A stretch of DNA of 64,000 nt from Phenylobacterium sp. (GCF_030680185.1 NZ_JAUXVZ010000012.1:1-64000); one strand, 5' to 3'; shown: positions 54,533-63,932, counted from the first letter of the stretch. Notes: a model not told the origin generated them from the sequence alone. Numbers and translations: made by a program.

Positions 54533-54776
54533 GAAATCGGCTCCTTGGTCGGGGCGGGCAGCCTGACAGGCGCCCGCGGCGTCAATAGGGCGGCGCGCCA
54601 CCTTTCCGGGATGGCCTAACGGCCACGCTTTGGCTTCGTTCCCCGTGGCGAATGCGCCTTCAGGCCGCAAGTTCTAGCCGAGCGTCGATGAATGGGTCAT
54701 GTCCAGAGCATTCAGCGCCGCAGCGGGTAACCCCATGACCTCGCCATCCTCCGCCCAGCCTCAGGACACTCCGCCC

Positions 54777-55850
54777 ATGACGACCCTGTGCCGCGACCGC
54801 GCCTGGATTGACCAAGCGGTGAAGACCATCGAGGCCGATTTCAACCGTTCGGCCGACACCCACCTGCTGCGCGCGCCCCTGGCCGGGGACGTCCATCTCT
54901 ATTTCAAGGACGAGTCCACGCACCCGACGGGCAGCCTCAAGCATCGCCTGGCCCGCTCGCTGTTCCTCTACGCCCTTTGCAATGGCTGGATCGGGCCGCG
55001 GACGCCGATCATCGAGGCCTCCAGCGGCTCGACGGCGGTGTCGGAGGCCTATTTCGCCCGGCTGCTGGGTTTGCGGTTCATCGCGGTGATGCCCCGGTCC
55101 ACCTCGGCCGAGAAGGTGGCGCAGATCGCATTCCACGGGGGCGAGACCCACTTTGTCGAGGCGGCGCCCGACGTCTATGCGCAGAGCGCCCGTCTCGCCG
55201 CCGAGCTGGGCGGCCATTACATGGACCAGTTCACCTATGCCGAGCGGGCCACCGACTGGCGGGGCAACAACAATATCGCCGAGTCGATCTTCAGCCAGAT
55301 GGCCCAGGAGCCTCATCCTGAGCCCGCCTGGATCGTCGCCGGCGCCGGCACCGGCGGCACCACGGCGACGCTGGGCCGCTTCATCCGCTACAACCGCGCC
55401 CAGACCTGCCTGTGCCTGGCCGATCCGGAGGCCTCGGTCTTTCACCGCCATGTGGCCGATCGGAGGGTGAGCGCCAGCGCCGACCGCGGCTCGATCATCG
55501 AGGGCATCGGCCGGGCCCGCTGCGAGCCGTCCTTCAATCCCGAGCTGATCGACCGGGCCATCGCCGTGCCCGACGCCGCCAGCATCGCCGGCGCCCGGGT
55601 GGCCAGCCGCCGCCTGGGCCGTTCCTGCGGCGGCTCGACGGGCACCAACCTCTGGGCCAGCGCCCAGGTCATCGAGGCCATGGCCGCCAAGGGCCAGGCC
55701 GGCTCGGTCGTGACCTTGCTCTGCGATTCCGGCGAGCGTTACGCCAGCACGCTGTCGAATTCCGACTGGCTGGCCGCCGCCGGCATCGACACCGCCCCTT
55801 ACGAAGCGGCGCTGGAGGCCTTCTTCGACACCGGCCGTTTCAGGATCTAG
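54777..55850 (+). CDS. PLP-dependent cysteine synthase-fold protein (desulfhydrase-like)
   Basis: The 357-residue protein has the fold of O-acetylserine sulfhydrylases. The PLP lysine is in [36 protein letters not shown] replaces the TSGNTG loop, and [15 protein letters not shown] is the phosphate loop. [11 protein letters not shown] near the start and [11 protein letters not shown] near the end resemble actinobacterial L-cysteine desulfhydrase (Cds1-like) proteins. That activity is inference. The start is uncertain; I chose the ATG at 54777 with AGGA upstream, while ATGs at 54735 and 54699 would lengthen it. Confidence 0.82.
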   Translation: MTTLCRDRAWIDQAVKTIEADFNRSADTHLLRAPLAGDVHLYFKDESTHPTGSLKHRLARSLFLYALCNGWIGPRTPIIEASSGSTAVSEAYFARLLGLRFIAVMPRSTSAEKVAQIAFHGGETHFVEAAPDVYAQSARLAAELGGHYMDQFTYAERATDWRGNNNIAESIFSQMAQEPHPEPAWIVAGAGTGGTTATLGRFIRYNRAQTCLCLADPEASVFHRHVADRRVSASADRGSIIEGIGRARCEPSFNPELIDRAIAVPDAASIAGARVASRRLGRSCGGSTGTNLWASAQVIEAMAAKGQAGSVVTLLCDSGERYASTLSNSDWLAAAGIDTAPYEAALEAFFDTGRFRI

Positions 55851-57193
55851 TCGGCCGGCCAGGGCTGGCGGGCGCCGTCCAGCTTGTGGACCACGCCCCG
55901 GCGCATCACGAAGGTGACCCGCTCCAGCTCGGTGACGTCGGCGAGCGGGCTTGCCGACACAGCCACGATATCGGCCGACTTGCCCACCTCCAGCGTGCCC
56001 AGGCTGGCTGAGAGGCCCAGCAGGTCGGCGGCGTCCACCGTGGCGCTGCGGATCGCCCGGTCGGGCGTCATGCCGGCGTCGACCATCATCTTGAACTCGG
56101 TGGCGTTGTCCCCGTGGGCCGAGACGCCGGTGTCGGTGCCAAAGGCGATCTTCACCCCGGGCGCCGCATACTGCGCGATGTGCCCTTCGAAGGCGATGCG
56201 GGCGGCCTCCTCGGCCTTGGCCAGCACCGCAGGCGGGCGCTCGCCGGCCCGCGCCTGGGCGACGGCGGCTTCGGGGGCGATCATGGTCGGCACCAGATAG
56301 GCGCCGGTCTGGCGGAACAGGGCGAGTGTCTCGGCGTCGGTGAAGGTGGCGTGCTCGATGGAGTCGACGCCGGCGCGCAGGGCCGCCTCGATGCCGTCCT
56401 TGCCGTGGGCGTGGGCGGTGACCTTGCGGCCAAAAGCGTGGGCGGTGTCGACGATGGCCTTCATCTCGTCGTCGAACATCTGCCGGCCCAGCCCGCCGGC
56501 CACATTGGAGAGCACCCCGCCGGTGGCTGCGAACTTGATCACCTGGGCGCCCTGCGACACCTGGATCCGAACCGCCCGACGGCAATCCTCGGGGCCGTCG
56601 CAGGTGTTGACCGCGTGGTCTCGGACGAGTTCCGCATAGGGTTCGGCCAGACCGTTGGCGCCGTCGCCATGGCCACCGCTGATGGAGATCATGCGGCCGG
56701 CGTTGACGATGGTCGGACCCTCGATCAGCCCCTTCTCGATCCCGTCGCGCAGGGCGGTGATGGCGGTGGGCTCCGAGCCCAGGTCGCGCACGGTGGTGAA
56801 GCCGGCGTCCAGGGTGCGCCGGGCGTTGTCCAGCCCGACCACGAACCGGGTCTCGGCTCCCCGCGTCATGGCCTCGAGCCGGGCGGCGGTCTTGTCGTCG
56901 TCGGAGAAGATGTGGACGTGGGAATCGATCAGGCCGGGCAGGACGAACTGGTCCGACAGGTCGATCAGCCGCGCGCCGGCCGGGGCGGGCAGCAGGCCGT
57001 CGGCCACCTGCACGATACGGCCATCCTGCACCACCAGGGTGGAGGCGCCCCGCGGCGCCTGGCCCGGCCGGTCGAGGAGGGCGCCGGCATGGATATAGGT
57101 CTGGCTCGGCGGCGGGCCCGCGGGCGCCTGGGCCTGGACGGGCTGGGCGACGAGGGCGCCGGCGAGGACGGCGGCGGCGATGTGGCGCAACAT
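55847..57193 (-). CDS. Secreted amidohydrolase (imidazolonepropionase-like)
   Basis: The 448-residue protein begins with a signal peptide ([22 protein letters not shown]), followed by a metal-dependent amidohydrolase: [15 protein letters not shown] with the first metal histidines, [13 protein letters not shown] with the bridging lysine, [27 protein letters not shown], and the aspartate in [13 protein letters not shown]. Related Caulobacter enzymes cleave dipeptides with C-terminal hydrophobic or basic residues. Exact substrate unknown. Its stop overlaps the convergent gene's stop by four bases. Confidence 0.88.
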   Translation of the reverse strand: MLRHIAAAVLAGALVAQPVQAQAPAGPPPSQTYIHAGALLDRPGQAPRGASTLVVQDGRIVQVADGLLPAPAGARLIDLSDQFVLPGLIDSHVHIFSDDDKTAARLEAMTRGAETRFVVGLDNARRTLDAGFTTVRDLGSEPTAITALRDGIEKGLIEGPTIVNAGRMISISGGHGDGANGLAEPYAELVRDHAVNTCDGPEDCRRAVRIQVSQGAQVIKFAATGGVLSNVAGGLGRQMFDDEMKAIVDTAHAFGRKVTAHAHGKDGIEAALRAGVDSIEHATFTDAETLALFRQTGAYLVPTMIAPEAAVAQARAGERPPAVLAKAEEAARIAFEGHIAQYAAPGVKIAFGTDTGVSAHGDNATEFKMMVDAGMTPDRAIRSATVDAADLLGLSASLGTLEVGKSADIVAVSASPLADVTELERVTFVMRRGVVHKLDGARQPWPAD

Positions 57194-57287
57194 GAGCTTG
57201 GAACTTTCCCCTCCAAAGGCCCGGTCAGGCCCCAAGGGGGTCAGTCTAGCGGCCGTCCTCGGCTCGTCCAGGCGTCAAAGGGGCAGG

Positions 57288-57941
57288 CTACCAGGGTTTC
57301 CACCAGGGTTCGGCGTCCAGGGTCGGGTCGCCGGGCTTCACCTCCTGCTTGCCCCAGGTCATGACCATCAGGAACTTGTGGCTGCGCATCTGGGTCTCGC
57401 CGGAGATGCGATGGGCTACGGGCACGGCCGCGCCGGTGCGGGCGTCGTAGGCGAAGATCGAAAACTCGGCGACGCCGGACCGTTCGGCCTGGCTGTAGAG
57501 GGAGAGTTCGGGGACCGTGAAGGTGGAATAGTTGTTGCCCGTGGGCAGGGTCAGGGCCGGCACCCCCAGAACCCGGCTCATCTGGTCGATGGACAGGGCG
57601 CCCATGCGGACCTCGACGATGACGTCGGCCTCGGTCCGGTTGGGCGACAGGCGAAGGCCGCTGTTCAGAATCCGCTGGCGCAGGGCGCTGGCGGCATAGG
57701 GCGCCCACTCGCCGGTGAAGTTCACCGTGTCGAGGAAGACCAGGCTGCCGTCAGGCGCCTCGATCCGGAAGTCCGACGCCGCCCGCTCTGCGGCGTGCGC
57801 CACCAGCAGCTGCTCGGTGGCCGTCCGGCCAGGGCGTGTCTGCACCGCCGTGGCGCAGGCCGAGACGCCCCCCAGGACGAGGGTCATGGACAGGATGAGG
57901 GCGGCGCGCACGCCCCTGCGGTGACTGAACAATCTCATCAT
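57288..57941 (-). CDS. Putative lipoprotein of unknown function (DUF6655-like)
   Basis: The 217-residue protein has a lipobox (LGGVSACATAV). After it come RTATEQLLVAHAAERAASDF, a domain with FLDTVNFTGEWAPYAASALRQRILNSGLRLSPNRTEADVIVEVRMGALSID, and a C-terminal region ending EPWWKPW. I associate this layout with DUF6655, but the match is from memory. It is likely anchored in a membrane facing the periplasm. Two adjacent ATGs at 57941 and 57938 are possible starts. Confidence 0.7.
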   Translation of the reverse strand: MMRLFSHRRGVRAALILSMTLVLGGVSACATAVQTRPGRTATEQLLVAHAAERAASDFRIEAPDGSLVFLDTVNFTGEWAPYAASALRQRILNSGLRLSPNRTEADVIVEVRMGALSIDQMSRVLGVPALTLPTGNNYSTFTVPELSLYSQAERSGVAEFSIFAYDARTGAAVPVAHRISGETQMRSHKFLMVMTWGKQEVKPGDPTLDAEPWWKPW

Positions 57942-58146
57942 ACGACTCGTGGCCGGCCGCCCCCGGCTCTCCGAGGGGTTAAGCCTGATCCGCCGTCGGC
58001 CGCAACCTGAGCCCTGCGCATTCTGGGAGTTTCAGCGCGCGCGCCTGTGGGCGCCTGCTGGGCGGGCGTGGGCGCCTGCGGGGATCGCCCCCCTTGCCGG
58101 CCCCGCCTCTGGCGGCCAAGCTGGGATCGCCTCAGGGGGGAAAACC

Positions 58147-58620
58147 ATGCCGTTTGTGCCGTCGGACTTCGAGATTCCCCGCAGGCTGGAGCATGCCGAG
58201 TTCCGGCTGCGGCCCCTGACCATCCATGACGTCGTCAAGGACTATGCGGCGGTGATGACCAGTCTCGACCGCCTGGCCGGGGTGTTTGGTCCCGGCAATG
58301 ACTGGCCCCGCGCCGACATGACGCTGGAGGAGGATCTGGTCGATCTCGGCTGGCATCAGGGCGAGTTCGAGCGGCGGACCTCGTTCGCCTTCACCATGAT
58401 GTCGCCGGACGAGAGCCAGTGCCTGGGCTGCGCCTACATCTATCCCGCCAGCCGGCCCGGCTATGACGCCAAGGCCTATTGCTGGGTCCGGGCTTCGGCG
58501 GCGCATCTGGACGCGCCCCTCTATGAGGCTTTCAGGGCCTGGCTGGCCAGCGACTGGCCCTTCGAGCGGACGGCCTTTCCTGGGCGCGACGTCTCCTGGG
58601 CCGACTGGGGCGCTACTTGA
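58147..58620 (+). CDS. GNAT-family N-acetyltransferase-like protein
   Basis: The 157-residue protein has the start of a GNAT fold (PRRLEHAEFRLRPLTIHDVVKDYAAVMTS) and a core RTSFAFTMMSPDESQCLGCAYIYPASRPGYDAKAYCWVRASA. The usual acetyl-CoA pyrophosphate loop Q/R-X-X-G-X-G/A is not evident, so activity is uncertain. The ATG at 58147 follows a very strong CAGGGGGG ribosome site, which rules out longer upstream starts. Its end overlaps the convergent methyltransferase gene by eight bases. Confidence 0.72.
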   Translation: MPFVPSDFEIPRRLEHAEFRLRPLTIHDVVKDYAAVMTSLDRLAGVFGPGNDWPRADMTLEEDLVDLGWHQGEFERRTSFAFTMMSPDESQCLGCAYIYPASRPGYDAKAYCWVRASAAHLDAPLYEAFRAWLASDWPFERTAFPGRDVSWADWGAT

Positions 58621-59383
58621 TCACCATGCCCTGGCCGGTGGGCAGCTCCAGGATGTGATAGCCCCGCTCGGCCATCCAGGCGACCTCGGCCACCTGCTGG
58701 GCGCGATAGGCGACCCAGCCGAAGTCATCGAGGATCAGCACCCCGCCGGGCGAGATGCGGTCGAACAGCACCTCCAGGGCGCCGATCTCGGCCTCGGCGT
58801 TGTTCAGGTCCAGGTGCATGAAGGCGATCTTTTCCGGCGCGGCCTGGGCCAGGCTGTCGGGCACCCGGCCCTTCGTGATCGTCACATTGGACATGTCGGA
58901 GAACCGCTCGCGCACCTGATCGACCAGGGTCGCGCTGTGCTCCAGCATCGAGTGGTGGGGCATCGACTCGTCGTGTTCGAACAGGTCGTAGAGATAGTAG
59001 TGGCGGGGCAGGTCGGCGAAGCCCACCACCTCGGAAATGATCCGGGCCGACACGCCCTTGTAGCAACCGCACTCGACGAAATCCCCCTCGGCCCGCAAGG
59101 CCGTCCGTGCGGCCCAGGCCAGGGTCGCCAGGCGCCAGATGGCGCCCCGTTCTGGCGGTGTGGCGGCGTGGCGCTGAAAGGCGGCCATCAGCACCTTGTC
59201 GTCCAGGAAGCCCAGGGACTTGCCCAGGGTGATCAGGTTGTCCCCGGCGAAGACGCCGCGGGGAATGTTCATGTTATCGACCAGCTGGTCGAGGGCGCCG
59301 ACCACCGCCGCATGGTCCTTCAGCCCGTAGAAGGCGTGCGTTATGACCGCGCTGGGAGGCAGGATGTCTTTGATGCTGGTCAC
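58613..59383 (-). CDS. TylF/MycF-type SAM-dependent methyltransferase
   Basis: The 256-residue protein has the class I methyltransferase motif I in GDFVECGCYKGVSARIISEV, an acidic motif in YYLYDLFEHDESMPHHSM, the metal-binding aspartates in IAFMHLDLNNAEAEIGALEVLFDRISPGGVLILDDFGW, and a C-terminal LPTGQGMVIK. This fits the TylF/MycF macrocin O-methyltransferase group. No antibiotic cluster surrounds it, so the acceptor may be a sugar or polysaccharide. The start is a GTG at 59383 with GGAGG upstream. Confidence 0.82.
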   Translation of the reverse strand: MTSIKDILPPSAVITHAFYGLKDHAAVVGALDQLVDNMNIPRGVFAGDNLITLGKSLGFLDDKVLMAAFQRHAATPPERGAIWRLATLAWAARTALRAEGDFVECGCYKGVSARIISEVVGFADLPRHYYLYDLFEHDESMPHHSMLEHSATLVDQVRERFSDMSNVTITKGRVPDSLAQAAPEKIAFMHLDLNNAEAEIGALEVLFDRISPGGVLILDDFGWVAYRAQQVAEVAWMAERGYHILELPTGQGMVIK

Positions 59384-59462
59384 GGGTGTTTGGCCTCCTG
59401 ACAGTGCGCCGCCCTGATCTAGCACGGCCCAGCCAGGACGCCAGTCCGCCGGGCCGGCCCCG

Positions 59463-59792
59463 TCAGGTCAGCCAGCGGCGGGGCCGCCGCTCGCCCAGGT
59501 CACGGCGCTCGCCCGGCGCCAGGCCGAGCGCCCGCATCCGAACCGGCGGCAGCGGCGCCAGGGCCTCCACCGGCTCCTGTCCGCCGGCCGGGCTGGCGGC
59601 GACACGCAGGCCCAGACTGATGGCCATGTCGACGGCGACCCACTCGGCCTGGGCCCGGTCGGCGCGGCCGATGGCGAAGTAGCGGCGGGCCTGTTCGGCC
59701 TCGCGGCCGGGCTCCAGCAGCACGGCCACGACCCAGCCGGCGGGCGCCCGGGATTCGGCGGCTGCGCGGGGATCTGGGGGCGGCGGGGTCAT
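59463..59792 (-). CDS. Small protein of unknown function
   Basis: The 109-residue protein has a proline-rich N-terminus, a hydrophobic WVVAVLLEPG strand, then EAEQARRYFAIGRADRAQAEWVAVDMAI and a basic C-terminus (GERRDLGERRPRRWLT). No known domain is recognised and no signal peptide is present. The ATG at 59792 follows AAAGGAG, a good ribosome site, which is the main support for the gene. A gap of 79 bases separates it from the upstream end of the methyltransferase gene. Confidence 0.6.
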   Translation of the reverse strand: MTPPPPDPRAAAESRAPAGWVVAVLLEPGREAEQARRYFAIGRADRAQAEWVAVDMAISLGLRVAASPAGGQEPVEALAPLPPVRMRALGLAPGERRDLGERRPRRWLT

Positions 59793-59949
59793 GGCTCCTT
59801 TCGGATCACGAATGGCGCGCCAAGCCAAGACCTCGCGGCGCCCCTGGCTATTTCGCCCCCGAGGCCCCATCTAGGGATATGCGTCATCGGGCGTGTGCCG
59901 TGTCTCAAGCGGTCGAACCCCTCCGATGCGGCGCGATCCTGGTTATCCC

Positions 59950-60042
59950 ATGTCTCCCCTTCTGATTGTCTCGGCGGTCTGTGTCCTGACCGCGATCCTC
60001 GCCCCCGTGGCGTTTTCCCTGCTGGGCCTGCGGCCGCGCTGA
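59950..60042 (+). CDS. Possible 30-residue single-helix membrane peptide
   Basis: The short frame encodes MSPLLIVSAVCVLTAILAPV and then AFSLLGLRPR: one hydrophobic helix with a basic C-terminus, the usual shape of small inner-membrane proteins. There is no clear ribosome-binding site and it might be chance. I report it because it is the only coherent frame in the 344-base gap 59793-60136. Confidence 0.4.
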   Translation: MSPLLIVSAVCVLTAILAPVAFSLLGLRPR

Positions 60043-60136
60043 GCCGCGCGGCTTGTGCGCTCTTCGGCTCGCGTGAACCTCTGCTGAGCCTGACCATTTC
60101 CTGATGTCGGCGGCGCCGCCGCCCCGGAGACCTCCC

Positions 60137-60265
60137 ATGGCCAAGGGCCAGAAAAAGTCCAACAAAGAAGTCCGCAAGCCCAAGCAGGCGCCGGCCGCCA
60201 AGCCCGAGGCCGCCGCCCGCTCCTTCCTGGACGCCGCCGGCGCCATGCCGGGCAAGAAGCGCTGA
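60137..60265 (+). CDS. Short lysine-rich protein (MAKGQKKSNKEVRKPK)
   Basis: The 42-residue protein begins MAKGQKKSNKEVRKPKQ and ends AAGAMPGKKR, with an alanine-rich middle. Similar tiny basic proteins with the MAKGQxxSNKExRKPK start occur widely in proteobacteria with no known function; the charge suggests nucleic-acid or ribosome contact. A GGAG ribosome site lies eight bases before the ATG. It is 17 bases upstream of the transglutaminase-like gene and may be co-transcribed. Confidence 0.75.
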   Translation: MAKGQKKSNKEVRKPKQAPAAKPEAAARSFLDAAGAMPGKKR

Positions 60266-60282
60266 TCGGCGCTGCGGCCAGG

Positions 60283-61140
60283 GTGACGGCTTCGACCTTC
60301 GAGATCGTCCACCGGACCGCCTATCGGTTTGCGCGGCCCGTGGTCTTGCATCCGCACCGGCTGATGCTGCGGCCCCGGGACAGCCACGAGCTGAGCGTGC
60401 TCGACTTTCAGCTTTCCTGTTCGCCGGCCGCCGACATCACCTGGAGCCAGGATGTGTTCGGCAATCTCTGCGCGGTGGCGAGCTTTCGCCAGACCGCCGA
60501 GGCCCTGGTCATCGAGAGCCGCCTGAAGGTGGCCTCCCGCGCCCAGGCCTGGCCGATCTTTCCGATCACGCCCGCCGCCCAGGCCTATCCCTTCGCCTAT
60601 GACGACGACGAGGCCGCAGATCTGGGCCGCTTGCGCCTGCCCAATCCCGATCCGGACGCGGCGCGCTGGGCCCACGGCTTCGTCGCCGGTCCCGGGACCG
60701 ACACCCTGTCTCTGCTCAAGGATCTCAACGCCGGCGTGCTCGGCGCGGCGGTCTATCGGGTGCGGGACGAGGAGGGGGTGCAGAGCGCCGGCGAGACCCT
60801 GCGCCTGGCCAGCGGCTCCTGCCGCGACCTGGCGGCCCTGTTCATCGAAGCCGCCCGCCAGCTGGGCCTCGGCGCCCGGGCGGTCAGCGGCTACCTGTTC
60901 GACCCCGATCAGGCCGATCGTCAGGCCGACACCACCCATGCCTGGGCCGAGGTCTATCTGCCCGGCGCCGGCTGGATCACCTTCGACCCGACCCATAATC
61001 GCACCGGCGCCGCAGGGCTGATCCCCTTGGCGGTCGGGCGGGCCAATGCGCAGATCATGCCGGTGGTCGGCAGTTTCGCCGGCTCTGCGGCCGACGCCCT
61101 GGGCATGGATGTGTCGGTTCGGATCACGCCGGTCGGCTAA
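60283..61140 (+). CDS. Transglutaminase-like cysteine protease family protein
   Basis: The 285-residue protein has an N-terminal beta domain (FEIVHRTAYRFARPVVLHPHRLMLRPRDSHEL) and a papain-like transglutaminase core. The catalytic cysteine is in ASGSCRDLAALFIEAARQLG, the histidine in TTHAWAEVYLPGAGWITFDPTHN and the aspartate just after it. Such proteins often act on peptide bonds; some pair with circularly permuted ATP-grasp proteins, not seen here. It starts with GTG at 60283. No signal peptide, so it is probably cytoplasmic. Confidence 0.9.
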   Translation: MTASTFEIVHRTAYRFARPVVLHPHRLMLRPRDSHELSVLDFQLSCSPAADITWSQDVFGNLCAVASFRQTAEALVIESRLKVASRAQAWPIFPITPAAQAYPFAYDDDEAADLGRLRLPNPDPDAARWAHGFVAGPGTDTLSLLKDLNAGVLGAAVYRVRDEEGVQSAGETLRLASGSCRDLAALFIEAARQLGLGARAVSGYLFDPDQADRQADTTHAWAEVYLPGAGWITFDPTHNRTGAAGLIPLAVGRANAQIMPVVGSFAGSAADALGMDVSVRITPVG

Positions 61141-61210
61141 CGCCTTGATTGCGCCGCGCGCCTTTGGCAGCGTGCACGCCACAGAACGCCTCTGACCCCA
61201 AGGACCCCCC

Positions 61211-61501
61211 ATGACCCGCCATAGCCTCCGCGCCGTGCTGGCCGCCACCCTGGCGGTCGCCAGCCTCAGCGCCGCCCCCGCCCTGGCCAACCCCGCCGCC
61301 GACAAGTGCGCCGCCGGCCTCTCCCCGGAGGGCAAGCTGATGCACAAGACCGTGGCCCCGCACGTGAAGGCCGATTCCGACATCGAGCAGCTGATGCGCA
61401 AGCATCTGCGCGGCCTGGTCATGGGCGGCAAGCTCAAGCTGAAGACCGCCGAGGCCAATGGCCAGGCGGTCGGTCGCTGCCTCAGCCTCCTGAAGGGCTA
61501 G
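61211..61501 (+). CDS. Small secreted protein of unknown function
   Basis: The 96-residue protein has a clear signal peptide (RAVLAATLAVASLSAAPALA). The mature part of about 70 residues has two cysteines (ADKCAAGLSPEGKLMHKTVAPHV and VGRCLSLLKG) that could form a disulphide, and a helical middle with IEQLMRKHLRGLVMGGKLKL. I do not recognise a family. Its last 20 bases overlap the end of the convergent beta-lactamase-fold gene. Confidence 0.68.
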   Translation: MTRHSLRAVLAATLAVASLSAAPALANPAADKCAAGLSPEGKLMHKTVAPHVKADSDIEQLMRKHLRGLVMGGKLKLKTAEANGQAVGRCLSLLKG

Positions 61502-62591
61502 GCGGCCTCCGCTCGCCGGCGATCGCGGCGGGGATGATCCCTGCGTCCAGCAGGGCGTGGAGCTGGCTCACATGGCTCTCCTCCCGCGGTCGCGGGGAGG
61601 GATCGGAGATCATCACGACGGTGAGGTCGAGGCTGGGGACTACGAACAGCATCTGGCCCCCATAGCCCCAGGCGAAATGCACGGGGTGGCCGGCCGCCTG
61701 CTTGGTGAACCAGCCATAGCCATAGTCGTGGCCGCTCCAGGGGGAGCGGGTGCGCGGCGTCCAGCTCGCCTCGATCCATTCGGCCGAGACGATGCGCCGC
61801 CCGTCGATCTCGCCGCCGAGCCGGTAAAGCTCGCCGAACCTGAGCAGGTCGCGGGGCGACATCATCATGTCGTTTCCGCCGAAATAGATCCCCTGCGGGT
61901 CCCGCAGCCAGGGCGGGATGGCCACGCCCAGGGGCTGCGCCAGCCAATCGCGGGCCAGGGTGTGGGTGCTGGCGCCGGCGGCCCGGGTGAGGGCCGCCGA
62001 CATCAGGTGCGAGGTTCCGGTTGAATAGATCATCCGGCCCCCCGGATCGTCGTCGAAGGGTCGGGCGAGCGCATGGCGCACCCAGTTGGGACTGGTCACC
62101 CAGGCCCCGTAATACTGGCCCGAGGTGCGGCCCAGGCCCGCCTGCATCGACAGCAGGTGGCCGACCTCGATCTCCTGCAGCCGCGGGTCGCCGCCCGAGG
62201 GCAGGTTGGCCGCCAGAAGGGGGGCGATCTTCTGGTCGGGTCCAGTCAGCACGCCGCGGTCGATGGCGATGCCCACCAGGGCCGACAGCACGGTCTTGGA
62301 GGCCGACTTGATGTTGACCGGCTGGTCGAGACCGGCGCCCCGCAGACGATGCTCGGCCAGCACCTCTCCGTCCCGGGCGACGATCACCGCGTGCAGGTTG
62401 GGCAGGGCGCGGGCCTGCTCGACCACTCTGGCCATGGCGACGGGATCGAGGCCCTGGCTCTGGACGGCGGCGGGCGCGGGGGCGTCGGTTGTCTGAGCCT
62501 GGGCGCGATCGGGCGCCGGCGCCGGCGAGCAGGCGCCCAGCAGCCCAAGGGCTAGGGCGCCGGCGATCTGGCGGGACGGCGTGAATCTCAT
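61482..62591 (-). CDS. Beta-lactamase-fold serine hydrolase
   Basis: The 369-residue protein has a lipoprotein signal (GALALGLLGACSPAPAP), then the class C-like beta-lactamase/penicillin-binding domain. The catalytic S-x-x-K is in NIKSASKTVLSALVG, the Y-x-N-like position is YSTGTSHLM, and HFAWGYGGQMLFVVPSLDLTVVM stands in the third box. Most relatives (COG1680) are esterases or D-peptidases, not antibiotic-resistance enzymes. I chose the ATG at 62591 because the signal peptide starts there. Confidence 0.87.
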   Translation of the reverse strand: MRFTPSRQIAGALALGLLGACSPAPAPDRAQAQTTDAPAPAAVQSQGLDPVAMARVVEQARALPNLHAVIVARDGEVLAEHRLRGAGLDQPVNIKSASKTVLSALVGIAIDRGVLTGPDQKIAPLLAANLPSGGDPRLQEIEVGHLLSMQAGLGRTSGQYYGAWVTSPNWVRHALARPFDDDPGGRMIYSTGTSHLMSAALTRAAGASTHTLARDWLAQPLGVAIPPWLRDPQGIYFGGNDMMMSPRDLLRFGELYRLGGEIDGRRIVSAEWIEASWTPRTRSPWSGHDYGYGWFTKQAAGHPVHFAWGYGGQMLFVVPSLDLTVVMISDPSPRPREESHVSQLHALLDAGIIPAAIAGERRPPSPSGG

Positions 62592-62670
62592 CGGGAAGAG
62601 ATAGGCGCCCCGGCGCCCAGGTCCAGCTTGGCCTTGGGCGCCGACCTTGGTCGCGGCGCGAAGCGCGAGA

Positions 62671-62800
62671 GAAAGGGGGGGACACAAAGACCACGAAGAT
62701 AGCCACGGACACGAAGGGGTTGGCGGCCTCAGCCTTCGTGTCCTTCGCGCCCCCCTTTGTGTCCTTCGTGTCCCGTCCTTTCAGAGCGCCTGTGGCGCGT
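62671..62800. repeat. Inverted-repeat element, family A full copy
   Basis: It has the same orientation and parts as the copies at 1416-1542 and 52619-52746: arm with gacacaaagaccacgaag, core with gttggcggcc, arm with tttgtgtccttcgtgtccc and a gcgcctgtggcgcg tail. It fills the space between the serine hydrolase and DUF805 genes. Confidence 0.8.
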
Positions 62801-62804
62801 TCGT

Positions 62805-63188
62805 TCAGCTAGCCGAGGGCGGCTCCGGCGGCATGGGCGCAGGGCCAGCCGCGTCGAACTTCTCGCCAGCCGGATTGCTGGGCTGCACATAGAAGAAGAT
62901 CAGCACCAGCATGCCGATCAGGGGGATCAGCACGATCAGGAGCCACCAGCCGGAGCGCCCCGTATCGTGCAGCCGCCGCACGGCCATGGCGAGGTGCGGC
63001 AGGAAGGTCCCCAGGACCAGCAGAAGGCCAAAGGGTTCGATGCCGCCCGCCCCGAGAGCTTCGTCCAGGATGCCGGCCACGACGGCCGCGAGGAACACCG
63101 CCAGGGTCCACCACCAGAAGGTGGCGCGCCCGGTGCGGCCCTCGAAGTTCACATAGTTGGCCAGACCGTATTTGACCGCTTCGATCAT
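62805..63188 (-). CDS. DUF805 family membrane protein
   Basis: The 127-residue protein has the DUF805 signatures FEGRTGRATFWWWTLAVFL and MAVRRLHDTGRSGWWLLIVLIPLIG, with four membrane helices and a proline-rich tail. The family is widespread and uncharacterised; E. coli examples are inner-membrane proteins. It is divergent from the DUF1003 gene with 180 bases between; nothing else is seen in that gap. Confidence 0.93.
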   Translation of the reverse strand: MIEAVKYGLANYVNFEGRTGRATFWWWTLAVFLAAVVAGILDEALGAGGIEPFGLLLVLGTFLPHLAMAVRRLHDTGRSGWWLLIVLIPLIGMLVLIFFYVQPSNPAGEKFDAAGPAPMPPEPPSAS

Positions 63189-63368
63189 GTTCGCCCCTCC
63201 ACTGAGCCGCGCGTCCGACAGGGCCGACCCGCGCGACGTACAGGCTTCACCTTACGCCCAGAGTGGGCCCGAGTTCGACCCCTACGTCCTTGGTCAGGAT
63301 CAAACCCCTGGCGCCCAGGGCGCGGGACCCGCGATGATGCCGGCCACACTCATCTGGAGATCATTGCC

Positions 63369-63932
63369 ATGAGCGAGCAAGGCGGCCGTCTGGGCGAGGC
63401 GGCGAAACGGTGGCTGGACAAGCCGGCCAGCGCCCTGGACGAGGCCGAGCGGCGGGTTCTGGCGACCACCATGGACCGCAGCCCGGTGACGCGGGACGCC
63501 AATGAAAGCTTCGAGGGCGGCCAGACCTTCGCCCAGCGGCTGGCCGATCAGGTGGCGGCCGGGGTCGGGTCGTGGGTCTTCATCATCGGCTTCTGCCTGG
63601 CCCTGGGCGTCTGGGCCCTGCTGAACCTCGCCCTGGGGCGCGGGGCGTTCGATCCCTATCCGTTCATCTTCCTCAACCTGCTGCTCTCGATGCTGGCGGC
63701 GATCCAGGCGCCCTTCATCATGATGAGCCAGAACCGGCAGGCGGCGAAGGACCGGCTGACCGCCGCCCACGACTACGAGGTCAACCTCAAGGCCGAGATC
63801 GAGATCATGGCCCTGCACGACAAGCTCGATCAGATGCGCGTGGGGCAGATCGAGACCCTCCTGGCCGCCCAGCAGGAACAGCTCGACCTGATACGGAAGC
63901 TGCTGGCCTCGAACGCCAGGCCGCAGGACTGA
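63369..63932 (+). CDS. DUF1003 family membrane protein
   Basis: The 187-residue protein has a charged N-terminus, a DUF1003 core with two membrane helices (VGSWVFIIGFCLALGVWALLNL and FDPYPFIFLNLLLSMLAAIQAPFIMMSQNRQ), and a cytoplasmic coiled-coil tail beginning AAKDRLTAAHDYEVNLKAEIEIMALHDKLDQMR. Family members are cyclic-nucleotide-independent membrane proteins of unknown function. The ATG at 63369 is preceded by GGAG. Confidence 0.92.
   Translation: MSEQGGRLGEAAKRWLDKPASALDEAERRVLATTMDRSPVTRDANESFEGGQTFAQRLADQVAAGVGSWVFIIGFCLALGVWALLNLALGRGAFDPYPFIFLNLLLSMLAAIQAPFIMMSQNRQAAKDRLTAAHDYEVNLKAEIEIMALHDKLDQMRVGQIETLLAAQQEQLDLIRKLLASNARPQD

Noticed and set aside
58613..59383. Part of an antibiotic or macrolide biosynthesis cluster
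   Set aside because: A TylF-type methyltransferase alone is not evidence; no polyketide, peptide or sugar-assembly genes adjoin it.
61498..62712. A second minus-strand frame of 400 codons overlapping the serine hydrolase
   Set aside because: The SxxK, YxT and lipobox motifs occur only in the other frame, and this one is arginine/proline-rich noise.
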